In this document: in pieces, positions 32,796 to 42,939 of the stretch | Layout of the letters: each line of letters begins with the position of its first letter | Numbering within the stretch: position 1 is the stretch's first letter | Translations under genes and position numbers: made by a program | The notes under the pieces: model-generated | What the model was told of the DNA's origin: nothing | The model's input: only the letters and a program-made list of their open reading frames with translations | The model's database searches: none | NCBI GenBank assembly: GCA_958510825.1 | Contig: OY294046.1 | Location: forward strand, 49,147,794-49,211,793 | Reading direction: 5' to 3' | Length of the DNA stretch: 64,000 nt | Origin: Brachypterus glaber | Taxonomy: Eukaryota; Arthropoda; Insecta; Coleoptera; Kateretidae

Positions 32796-33830
32796 TTAAG
32801 ACCAATAGACGTTTTTTATTTTTGTAATCCTGTGTATTTGCAGTTTTGGCGAAGGCGCGATTGTAGTGTTATTAAGGGTCCTTTCGAGTAAAAACTCTAC
32901 ACAGTTTTTTTTTGTCCATGATGGAAAAATATATTTATGTGTGAGTGAGTTCTATTCTAACAGATTTTTTTCATCGGTATAAATATTTCTATCAATTAAA
33001 GTTTCCTGAAAGTTTGAAGTTTATCGGACTTTTTTGGTTAATTTTACTCAAAATTGCGCTCAAAACTTTTAGGCGTTAAAACACCTGTTATTAAAATCAA
33101 CCAAAAAATTGGAAACCTTATAACTTAAATATAATCTAAATTTATTGTAATTATAACACTCTGAGTATGTATAAACTACCTTTTTTAAAGGTTCAAAAAT
33201 GAGTATAAACTAATAAACTAAACTAAACTATCCTTTTTATTGAAATTCCCATTTAAAAAAACTTTCGCCAAACGATTCAAGACCTTAATTTTTTCTATTA
33301 AATATGGTTAACATGGCGTAGAGAAGGGGGGCAAAACGGACAAAACCTATAATTTTTAGCGATATTTCACTCGTTATTTATAGTAAGACAAAAAAAATTA
33401 CACAGATAGAAATAATGTTTAATTTCCTACAAAAACATGCGTGATTTTTATGGCAGGAGTTTGGAGATATGGACATTTCAATATATTTTTATATTTTTGA
33501 TTAAATCACTAGTGAAATTTCAGTTAAATTTGATATCTTATCTTATAAACGTCCTCATTTTGCATTTGCATTTCTACCGGTTTCAGATTTTTTTAAATGT
33601 TATTTTTCCAAAAACAATATGGATTTTGCTCTCATAAAACTTGATTTTTTCCTAAAATTTTCATATCGATCAGACACATAGTTCGTGCCCACAAAAAGCA
33701 TGACACAGGACGGACGAACGGACAGACACTCATACATTAAAAAAAAAATAACCACGTTTTAGATACGTTTATCAGTTAAAGAACCGTCACTAATGCTTAA
33801 TTATCCTTAAGGATTTCATTTTCTGAAAAA
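32796..33830. other. Intergenic repeats, no gene seen
   Basis: It continues transposon-like phrases (TTTTTGTAATCCTGTGTATT) and degraded sequence of the kind found in other repeat copies here (GACGGACGAACGGACAGACA, 33709). No host gene was recognised. Confidence 0.4.
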
Positions 33831-34676
33831 TCCCTGGTAGAAAAGTACATAAATCTAACTTAACATTAGATTAGTGACATTTTTATGTTTAGTCTCTAAC
33901 GTTATACAAAAACGTTATAAAATATATAAATCTAACCTTAAAAACAAACGTTTGACAAAAACGTTATAAAATATATAAATCTAACCTTACAAACTAACGT
34001 TTGACAAAAAAGTTATAAAATACATAAATCTAACTTAGTTTCCTAACTTTTTCTAACTTTATTCTAACTTTAAATATTTTTTTAAATTTCCATTATTAAT
34101 ACGTAAGCTATAGTAGAAAATTATTTATTATTTCTATAATAAGTTTAAAAATATCCCCCAAAAGTCTAAATTATAGTAAGTCTGGCAACGCTGTACTATA
34201 ATTGAAAAAATATTTTAAGATTCTTAATGTATACATAAATATTAACTAACTAAATATAAAGTTTTTCTGAGAGGTAAACGTATTTATTGAAGTATAACAG
34301 GATATTACACGAAAAATATTTAGGGCCAACTAAAAAGATGGCCATTTTATAAATAAATGTAACGAAATTATGTTTAAAAATATTATGATTGTTAAAATAT
34401 ATTAAGATTTATTTATATGAATAAATTTGTCTCCAGCTGCCATTTTATAATGCAGGTAGAAATTTCCTAGTTGACCCCGCCCCCTCCGAACGTTAGAAAT
34501 TAAACGTACTTATAACGTATTTCTAACTTAAAAATCTTACGTTAGATTAAGGTTTGTAACTAACGTTTGATTATAACGTTAAAAAGCGGGACATTTGCAC
34601 ATATTTTATAACGTACTTTTATACAGTTTTCTAACATTAGAAAAACGTTATTCTAACGTTAAATTTCTACTAGGGA
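33831..34676. mobile_element. 846-bp element with TCCCTGGTAGAAA tips and TAACGTT-rich subterminal arrays
   Basis: The left tip TCCCTGGTAGAAA and right tip TTTCTACTAGGGA are inverse with one mismatch. Beside the left end are about three tandem units of roughly 57 bp (AACGTTATAAAATATATAAA, then TCTAACCTTA). Beside the right end is a matching cluster of TAACGTT and TTAGAAAAACGTT motifs. No coding sequence was seen. Confidence 0.7.
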
Positions 34677-34895
34677 AGCTATAAATCCATTAACTTTCCA
34701 CGTAGAGCACGTGTAGTTCGTATAATTATTTCGGTCACGTTGAAATAAAATTCTAAATAAACACTGTTTTCCAAACATTTCGTTTAACCCTTGTCCTTAT
34801 AAAAATACATGCACATTGTTTTGCAAGGCTATATTGATTTGAAAACAAACAGTGAAAATAGGCAAAAGAATTCTTTTAGAGCTTTTACAATATAT

Positions 34896-35810
34896 CGTCG
34901 GCTTACAAGTAAAAGGCACTTTTTTACAAAAATTGGATTTTAACTGTAGTTAATTTTTGATGATCTATGCATAGGTAAACCGAACTAACTTCTAGGTGGA
35001 CTGCCAAGGGAGTTACCCACTATTCAAAACGCACCAGTTTGATTTTGAATAAAATTTTATCTGGCAATAGGCACTAAGTCACTTAGTGCGTTTTACTTGT
35101 AGACTTTCTAAAAAGAGTTAATTTATAAAAATATGATTGCTTGAATCATTTATATGATACAATAATGCGTTATTTATTGTACTGGCAAACGGATTCAAAT
35201 TCTAACATATAGATTATTTTAATTTTGCTCTTAAATCCTTGGTTACTACATAAATAACAAGAATATAAGAAAAAAACTAAAGTTCGCGGCAAGTTCGGAA
35301 AACAGTCCTTAGAATTGCACCGTGAAGTGTTTTATCATTAATAATGATTTATTATAATTATTGACTTTAGGAGATGCTTCTTTGCCGGCACAGCCGATGG
35401 CCTCTGAAAACTGTCTTAGTTCTGGCATAGTAAGCAGTTTCATATAATTAATACTAAATAATTTTATTAATTTTGGAAAGAATCAAAAAGTCCAAACCCT
35501 TCTTTTAAAAGTCTAGTTTTTGAAAATGTATTTTATTGACTTAGTGCTCTTTACTTGTAAGCCGACGTCGTGGGCCTACAAGTAAAAGGCACTAAGTCCA
35601 TGTCTTTTTTCAAATTTAGTTGAATTAAACTACTTCAATTTTTCTTTATTTAACTGCATCATTATGTCCAAACATGTCATTGCAATTTGCGGTAGTTTTT
35701 TTCCAAAAACAATTATTATAAAAAATAAAAAACAACAATGAAAGTTAAATTTGTCAATATCTCAAAACCATGTTTTTGGACTTAGTGCTCTTTACTTGTA
35801 AGCCGACGAT
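34896..35810. mobile_element. Cluster of two or three MITEs sharing GTCGGCTTACAAGTAAAAGG tips
   Basis: GTCGGCTTACAAGTAAAAGG faces right at 34898. CTTTTACTTGTAAGCC-type ends face left at about 35565 and 35807. A second right-facing end (GGCCTACAAGTAAAAGGCAC) starts at 35573. An internal ACTTAGTGCGTTTTACTTGT lies at 35084. The simplest reading is one element at 34896-35567 abutting another at 35573-35810, the first carrying a further end inside. Confidence 0.75.
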
Positions 35811-36284
35811 ATCATGAATAAAAAAAAGTCCAAACCCTGAGTGTGCATTAACATAACTCCACCCTGCCCCATCTTAAAAACATTCTTTATATAAAAAGGA
35901 CCACGTACATTTCTTATGGGAAATGGGCACGCTTAAATCAAGTGTTTTAACCTAAAACAAAAGAAAAATAGTTGATTTAAAAAAAATGTAACCGGTAGAT
36001 TTTTTTTAATTGGTCTTAAACTAATAACGAGAAAACTCTACAAATTTTGATGAGAAAAGGGCCGTACATTTTTTTTTTGGCTAAAAAAATCATATATTAT
36101 TATTCTAAACGGGTGGGTAAGCACGTTTTTCCCTATAACTATTTCAGAAGCAACCGGGGGCCCACCCGAATTTTACTACCGGCCGGCCGGCCCCTCGCTG
36201 GCGACTTATTATTTATTATTATTTTTAAACATAAAGGATGTTTTTTAACATGCTTTTTATAGAAAAAAAAAATTTTTCAAGCCT
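35811..36284. other. Intergenic, no gene seen
   Basis: AT-rich with a GC-rich patch CCGGCCGGCCGGCCCC at 36180. No coding sequence is supported. Confidence 0.4.
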
Positions 36285-36400
36285 TTTTGGCCGTTTCACG
36301 GCTCTCCCCCTCTCCCCTTTAAACGTTTTGCGGGCCCCCCTTTGACCATTTCGCGTGCCTCACTCTGGCCGATTTGCGGGCCCCCGAAATCACTAATACT
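36285..36400. repeat. GC-rich tandem units (GGCCGTTTCGCGGGCCCCC-like)
   Basis: Three or four degenerate units of 30-35 bp, related to 6640-6750. Confidence 0.6.
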
Positions 36401-36994
36401 TAATTTAAAATATAACAACAAAATATGTCTGAAATATTTCATAAATACATATATTTTAGAATATTCAAGGTCACGCATTTTCCAAATTTTCCAAATCATT
36501 AATTTAAATTAATTTAAAAACTTTTTAATAAATATTTTTCCATTATAGGACTCTCATGTGATAACATTGTTGGCGTGCAGTCTAGCGCCGCAGAAAAGTT
36601 TTTAGCTAAAATTAACTCACTGACAAAAAAAATTACTCTCCTCAGAAAAATACTGGCGATATAAAAAAAGTTACCTCTCCCAACTGAAAATGCTGTTTTG
36701 TGGGGCAAATTTTTTGTAGACATGAGAATACATTTAATGCTTAAAAAATTGGCCAGGTAAGGAACACCCTATAGTAAATTAGTGACAATATAACTTATAT
36801 TGTGTAATTTTGGCGAAAGCATAGTTTCCCATTCCGCAATATTTTTGGAGACGTGAGAATGCATTAAGAGAATGCATTAAGAGAATGCTTTAAAAATTAT
36901 TTTTCTCATATAGGCATGTGGTGACACTGCAGTGTCACCCTATTAGGGTGGTGCTATAGTGCCACTGACACTATAATAATATAATATATTATAA

Positions 36995-38111
36995 AACAAG
37001 CCGTGAAGATATACTATATACTATTCACAGCAAATGGTATATTGCATCTTCCCAAATACCTAATTTAAAAAAATTAAATAATTAAAATAAAAAAAAATGT
37101 TTTTGATTTTTTTTTAATTTAAACAAAAAAAAAATTAAAAAATAATATTTTTAAAAATTATAGTTTTTTTATTTTTATTTTTTTAAGTTTAACCCCCCGT
37201 GCCTTTTTTTGTATTTGGGGGGATTGTTTTCAAAAATAATTGGGATCTACATCTCATAGAACTTGATTATTCCTAAAGATTTCGAGTCGATTGGATAATT
37301 CTTTCTGGAGTTATCATGTCCAATGGACACTGTCCACAATAATCGTGACATCGGACGGACGTGACCAGTGAAAACTCTCCACAATAATCGTGACATCGGA
37401 CGGTCAGACGAACGGACAGACGGACATTTTCAAAGTTTCTTATTAAATTATTCACAGCGCCTGCGCTAGAATAATATACGGTAGTCGACTTTTCAAAAAA
37501 TTTCAAAAATCGTCCTAGGCAAAAAATTCTTGGATATAAATTTGTTTCATGAAAAAATAAGCAACTTTTTTTTTTGAAATGTCTGTTCGTCTATCCGTCT
37601 GGTGTCACGTTTTTTGTGGACACGATAACTCAAGAACGAATGATCCGATCGACTAGAAATTTTCAAGAAAAATCAAATTCTACGAGGGGAAGATCCCTAT
37701 TGTTTTTGAAGGCAATCCCTCCAAAAACAAAAAAGTTATGGGGGTTTAAATTTAAAAAAAAAACGAATAAAACTGAAAGAAAATTCCGATTAAGGTAACT
37801 TTTTCAGGAAAAAAATACTTTTATTATAAGGATCAATTCTACCAATTTTGGAAATAATCCCCCAAAAACAAAAAAGTTATGGGGGGTAAATTTAAAAAAA
37901 AATAAAAAAACTGTCATTTAAAAAAAAATATTTTTTTTTATTTAAACAAAAATTTTGAATTTTTTTTGTATTTTATTTATAAATATTTTTTTTATTTTTC
38001 GTTTTTCAAAAAAATACCTTTGTAAAAAAAATGTAATTTTTTTAATTCTTTTAAAGTATTTGGGAAAATGCATGATGGAATGCGTAGCATAACATATCTT
38101 CACGGCTTGTT
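36995..38111. mobile_element. Element bounded by ACAAGCCGTGAAGATAT inverted tips
   Basis: The left tip ACAAGCCGTGAAGATATAC and right tip ATATCTTCACGGCTTGT are inverse copies. The interior has two inverted modules around AACTCAAGAACGAATGATCC and its relatives. Solo tips of this family occur at 576 and 4253-4270, and related interiors at 6060-6560 and 38112-38420. Confidence 0.7.
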
Positions 38112-38470
38112 ATATTATTCACAGCGCCTGCGCTAGAATAATATACGGTACCGCGGTAGGTTGAAATTTTCGTCTGTCTCTCTGTCCGTCTGTCTGATGT
38201 CAAGTTTTTTTGTGGAGACGATAGCTCAAGAATGAATAGTCAGATCCACTTGAACTTCTCAGGAAAATTCAAGTTCTACGGGGGGAAGATCGCTATTGGG
38301 TGATAGTAATCCCCCCAAAAACAAAAAAGTTATGTGGTGTTAAACTTTTTTTATAAAAAAAGATGAAAAAAAAATGCGATTAACGTATTTTTTTGAGGAA
38401 AAATTACTTGTATTATAAGGATCCTTTATAAGACCAATCCTACCAAAATAAATTTAAAAAGAAAAATTAA
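38112..38470. repeat. Partial adjoining copy of the GCGCTAGAATAATATACGGT family
   Basis: It repeats the module TTATTCACAGCGCCTGCGCT, then TCTGTCCGTCTGTCTG and AGCTCAAGAATGAATAGTCA, seen at 37440-37700. Confidence 0.6.
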
Positions 38471-38688
38471 AAATTAAAAAAAAAAATAAGTTCCCTTTGG
38501 AAAATTGTCTACTTTTAAATAGGTATTATAAAATCTTCAACTTTTTAAATATAATTTCGTCTTTTTTTATTTGATAAAAATTCACTTTTTATTCAATTTT
38601 TTTTTACTTCAAAAACTGTTGCTTTTTTCATTATTGGCGAAGGCAAATATCTTAGACTGATATTCTTAAATATTACCCAGTAACACAT

Positions 38689-38761
38689 GCCTCGGTGGCG
38701 CAGTAGGCAGCGCGTAAGTCTCATAATCTTAAGGTCGTGAGTTCGAGCCTCACCCGGGGCA
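38689..38761 (+). tRNA. tRNA-Met (CAT), elongator
   Basis: The 73-nt cloverleaf has acceptor GCCTCGG pairing with CCGGGGC (one T-G wobble) and discriminator A. The D arm is followed by anticodon loop CTCATAA and T arm GTGAG-TTCGAGC-CTCAC. In the anticodon stem an A28-T42 pair keeps pairing. A pol III terminator run of T7 follows from 38764. It is intronless and appears functional. Confidence 0.96.
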
Positions 38762-38970
38762 TACTTTTTTTATTTTTTTTTTATGTTTTTTTTAATACAT
38801 ATCAATAATAAAATCAACTGCAAAATTTAAACCTTTAGGCAGTCAATCTAGGTCTAGACTAGGAATCTTAGCTAACGTTTCCCACGTGGGGCCACAGGGA
38901 ATAGCAATTTTGTTCAAATTAAAACTCCTAAAATTTAGAAAAAAAAAATGGAGTTCCACTAAAGGTATAA

Positions 38971-39229
38971 TTGGGCCGCGTTAAGCAGAAACCTACCAAC
39001 CCACACTGTGAGATGACAGTAGGTTACGGAGCATTTTACCCAATATCTTTTACAGGAATTGAATTAAAGATTACATATTTTGTGCACGTTCTAATACATG
39101 AACAAGTAAAACAAATGTTTAATAACAAGTGTTTTAGTCAAAACGTTTAAAAGTTATTAGGGAAAAACTTCAACAATTTACTGTCATCTCACAATGTGGG
39201 TTGGTAGGTTTCTGCTTAACGCGGTCCAA
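38971..39229. mobile_element. 259-bp MITE between two tRNA genes
   Basis: The tips TTGGGCCGCGTTAAGCAGAA and TTCTGCTTAACGCGGTCCAA are inverse with one mismatch. The match extends through ACCTACCAACCCACA and TGTGAGATGACAGTA, giving arms of about 55 bp. Confidence 0.88.
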
Positions 39230-39281
39230 TTAAAACTGTATGAAATTATTTAATAAAAAAAAGCAAAAAATGTTACAGCGT

Positions 39282-39355
39282 AGGCCCCGACGAGATTCGA
39301 ACTCGTGATCTCCTGTTTACTAGACAGGCGCTTTAACCAACTAAGCCACGGCGCC
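39282..39355 (-). tRNA. tRNA-Thr (AGT)
   Basis: The 74-nt cloverleaf on the minus strand has acceptor GGCGCCG with CGGGGCC, discriminator T, and D arm GGCTTAGTTGGTTAAAGC. The anticodon loop is CTAGTAA with stem CTGT/ACAG. The T arm is ACGAG-TTCGAAT-CTCGT. Position 4 of the acceptor is a G-G mismatch where relatives usually have G-U, so one pair is weakened. A T6 terminator follows (39266-39271). Confidence 0.93.
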
Positions 39356-39660
39356 GACGAGTTCTGATTTGAAACTTTGTGTAGAATTCATTAAATTAGG
39401 TATAATTAATTAATATTTTAGTAATTTTTTTTCTTATTTGAATAAAATATATAAATTTTATTTTACTGTGATTCATTGATTTATTGCAGTACATATATAC
39501 CAAAAATTTATATTTCTCGTGCTTAATAACAAAAATACTGAACGTTTCGATCTTTTTTTCTTACCCATCAGGATTTTTAAAAAAGTTTAAAAATACATTC
39601 CCATATAAATTATTAAAAAACATTGTACTATAAAAAAAATACATATAAACTTTTTCTTTT

Positions 39661-39815
39661 AATTATGTTTCGCACTCCTTCTTCGAGTCTAGCTACTAAG
39701 TAGCACGGCTTGTTAGTACTAGTTAGAACCAAACAATTACAACAAGCCGAACTACTTAGTAATATCTAGTAACTAGATTCTAGTTACCTCTTCAGAAGGA
39801 GTGCACACATAATTA
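39661..39815. mobile_element. 155-bp palindromic MITE
   Basis: AATTATGT..GCACTCCTTCT pairs with AGAAGGAGTGCACACATAATT. CTACTAAGTAG.ACGGCTTGTT pairs with AACAAGCCGAACTACTTAGT. The loop lies around 39720-39740. Confidence 0.8.
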
Positions 39816-40775
39816 CATGTAATTATGTCTTGTATACAACCGAACTTTACAGGCAAGTCCGTTTGATTGTTAATAAAATTATAAATTATTATTTTTTATC
39901 AGCTTTTAATCTATATATTTTATTTTATTTTATTTTATTTTTTTATTTATCATTTTTATAATTTATATGAATTATTAAAATTTGTTAAAATTAAAAAATA
40001 AGTTGTTACAGTTATAAAAAATAAAATAATTTTAAAACGTAGATTGGGCTTTAAATTTAATTTAATTTAATAAAAAATCTGAAAACAGTTTTACTGAAAA
40101 ATGCTGAAAAAAAAATATATATATATATATAATAAAAAATAAATAAAATTTTAATTATTTTTTTTTACTTACAGATGTATCTGCTTACAACTAAAAAGCT
40201 TTCACAAAACAACAGAAAAAATGCTTACATTAAATAGTACGAAAATCAAATGTACCGTCTTGTTCAAATATCACTTTGCTTTTGCGGCAAATAATTACAA
40301 CCACTTCCAATGTGCTGAAAAAAGAAGGAGACAATACTCGAAACACGTTCTTGAGAGAGACACGTTGCCAAGTTTTTCCTTAAAGCTCCGAATAATCGAT
40401 TGTAGTCTATTCATAGACAATCTTCTTTTGTCTATGAGTCTATTTTAAGACAAAATTTAAGGATTTTTTTCATTCACGAATTCCATAATGGATTAATTTT
40501 AAAATTAAAAAAGAAGAACAAAATTTCGGATCCAACATAGCGGCAATTTAAATGGATTTTGATAAAAACTGATCTGTAGTGTATTTTGAGAGTATACATA
40601 CCGGGTATACCGGGTGAGTTTTATCTATGTCCACCCAAAATTAAGATTAATCTTCATTCGATAAAAATAAAACTTGGTTGATTTATATAATTTACCTTGG
40701 CTATAAAATGGCGGATTTAGTTTTTTTGCTTCACTTCCGTTTTCGCCGGAAGTGGCATATTATTTTACATTTTTG
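39816..40775. other. Intergenic, no gene assigned
   Basis: AT-rich low-complexity tracts (TTTTATTTTATTTTATTTTA at 39920, (AT)n at 40115). An unassigned 75-residue frame lies at 40221-40448. A short hairpin CCACTTCCG..CGGAAGTGG-like lies at 40732-40755. Confidence 0.4.
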
Positions 40776-41126
40776 AATACAATACAATACAATACAATAC
40801 AATTCAATACAATACGATACGATACGATACGATACGATACGATACGATACGATACGATACGATACGATACGATACGATACGATACGATACGATACGATGC
40901 ATTGCATTGCATTGCTTTGCATTGCATTGCATTGCATTGCATTGCATTGCATTACATTGCATTACATTGCATTGCATTGCATTGCATTGCATTGCATTGC
41001 ATTGCATTGCATTGCATTGCATTGCATTGTATTGCATTGCATTGCATTGCATTGCATTGCATTGCATTGCATTGCATTGCATTGTATTGCATTGTATTGC
41101 ATTGCATTGCATTGTATTGTATTGTA
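40776..41126. repeat. Compound pentanucleotide array: AATAC, then GATAC, then ATTGC
   Basis: About 8 units of AATAC (one AATTC) come first. Then 16 perfect GATAC (40816-40895), a single GATGC, and about 45 units of ATTGC with scattered ATTGT, ATTAC and one CTTTGC-type variant. Five-base periodicity leaves all frames open, so long frames here are artefacts. Confidence 0.97.
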
Positions 41127-42098
41127 ACTTGGGATGGTATTATCAAAAAAATTTCACGCCATATATATGGCATAAAACATTTTTGTTTAGCAATATTTCC
41201 ATAAAAAACTTTTTCTGAAATCCTGTTTTGGCCTTAAATGCCTACAAAAAAACAATGTGCGCTATATCTCAAGATTTTAAGAGTCAACATTTTTTTTCAT
41301 TGTCATATTCGTTTTCAGCTCACAAAAATACGTAGAAAAAATATAGTCTGGTATATAAAAAAATCAACTTTATTTTTTTTTTGTGGTCCTGTGTAATTTG
41401 TTAAAAACGGCATTTGGTTTCTAATAAGTAAAAAATATATATTATTTTAAATTACGGGTCCAAACGACTCTCGGGCCCTCTTTATAACCTTTTTAGCCAA
41501 CTTTTATTCTTAAGGGCATAAATAAGGCCTATATAAAGTACGTATACGTATTTATATATAAAGTACGTATATAAAGTTGATGCTGGTCGGATTATTTCGG
41601 CACCCGAGGGGCGCAAACTTTAGAGCGTAAAATTATGCCTCATCTAAAAATTATGAAATTTTGATAAAAACTTTTAAGTAAAAAGTTTTGCAGCTAAAAT
41701 GATTTTGCGGCAAAATTTTCTTTCTTAATCTGGCAACGCCGCAATAATTTAAAAGTTTTCACGCTTTTTACAACGTGAGTTTTCCCCTCCACATGTTTAG
41801 GAATAGATTGTATTATGTTCATTTAACTGACAAGGGTTTAATTTTAAATATAATATATAATCTGACGCTGATATAATACAGAAATAGCGACTTATTTTTA
41901 TATATGTTACGATTAAAAAAATAATAGCTACAATGGTTAAATAATTATTTAAAAACATTCGCAAAATGGCTGGATCCAGCCTAACTCAGTAATTCGAGTT
42001 ACTGGTGTGTCAGTATCAAATATATTTTTTCCGTAAAAATCTAATTTATGTAAAAAAAAATATTTCCACTTCCGTTGGTAAAAATTTAAATTAACCAC
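41127..42098. other. Intergenic repeats, no gene seen
   Basis: It includes an AAAATATAGTCTG phrase (41338) shared with 30087 and 32785, and degraded AT-rich DNA. No coding support. Confidence 0.4.
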
Positions 42099-42102
42099 TT
42101 AA

Positions 42103-42612
42103 CCCTTTGCGGATGGCTACATGAATTCATGAAAAATAAATATTTATTTTATTGAAACTATATTTTTAAACTCAAAAGCAAGTTGAAAACGTTAAAAAAT
42201 ATTAATTAAAAAAGTCAAAAATATCCATTAATGGTAATCTACGTAGATTGGTGGTACCATAAGGACTACTGCCTCAAGTAGACAATTTATTTTTGAAAAA
42301 CACGCTGAATATAATAAATTTATTTCATTTTTATGGCTATTATTTACTTTCCAGTCATTTTACACTAAAAATATGAAACATATGAATAAAAAAACTTGCA
42401 GCAGCAAGTGTGCACTCACTGCGATTTTTTACTGTCGGTTTCTACAGATTAAGGGATGTCTCAAGATAGGAAGTATATTTTATTCACTAGTTGGCATCAC
42501 AGTCTACATGATAACGTTACTCACTGGTTACCCTTGTGTTACCACTAAGCTACAACGTTCATAAAAAATCATGAAAAGGTGGTACCATATGGGACCACTA
42601 GTCCCCAAAGGG
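42103..42612. mobile_element. Putative piggyBac-like non-autonomous element
   Basis: The left end is TTAA followed by CCCTTTGCGGATGG. The right end is GTCCCCAAAGGG followed by CTAA, one base off TTAA. Subterminal GTGGTACCATA motifs occur near both ends (42251 and 42579). TTAA with a CCCTTTG tip is typical of piggyBac relatives, but the right target site is mutated and no transposase is convincing. Confidence 0.45.
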
Positions 42613-42939
42613 CTAAAGCACCAGTTTTTTCAGACAAATGGTTTATTTTTACATATTTTGCCCACCCGAGTTAACTAGTGCTAACAGTTTGGTGAATACC
42701 TACCCACTAAGAAAAATAACCTTACGAGAAGCTTACCGTAAGCTTTCTTTGAACTATGTAAGTTATGAAGAAAGCTTACAGTAAGCTTGCAGTAAGCTTG
42801 TATAGACCTTGTAAAAGACTTTTTAAAGCTTGCATCTGTAAGTTTTGTAAGTTTCGTAAGGTGCAGGCAAGCTTGAGGTAATGTTTAGACTAAGCTTAAC
42901 AGAAAGCCACAAAAAGAGGAAACAGAGTTCCTCAACTCT

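Noticed and set aside
40221..40448. 75-residue plus-strand frame preceded by a TTACTTACAG-like acceptor
   Set aside because: No family resemblance, partner exon or coding-like composition beyond chance.
40731..41218. Many overlapping 60-150-residue open frames on both strands (CNAMQ and HCIAL repeats)
   Set aside because: They arise from a five-base repeat without stop words, with no splice, start or family evidence.
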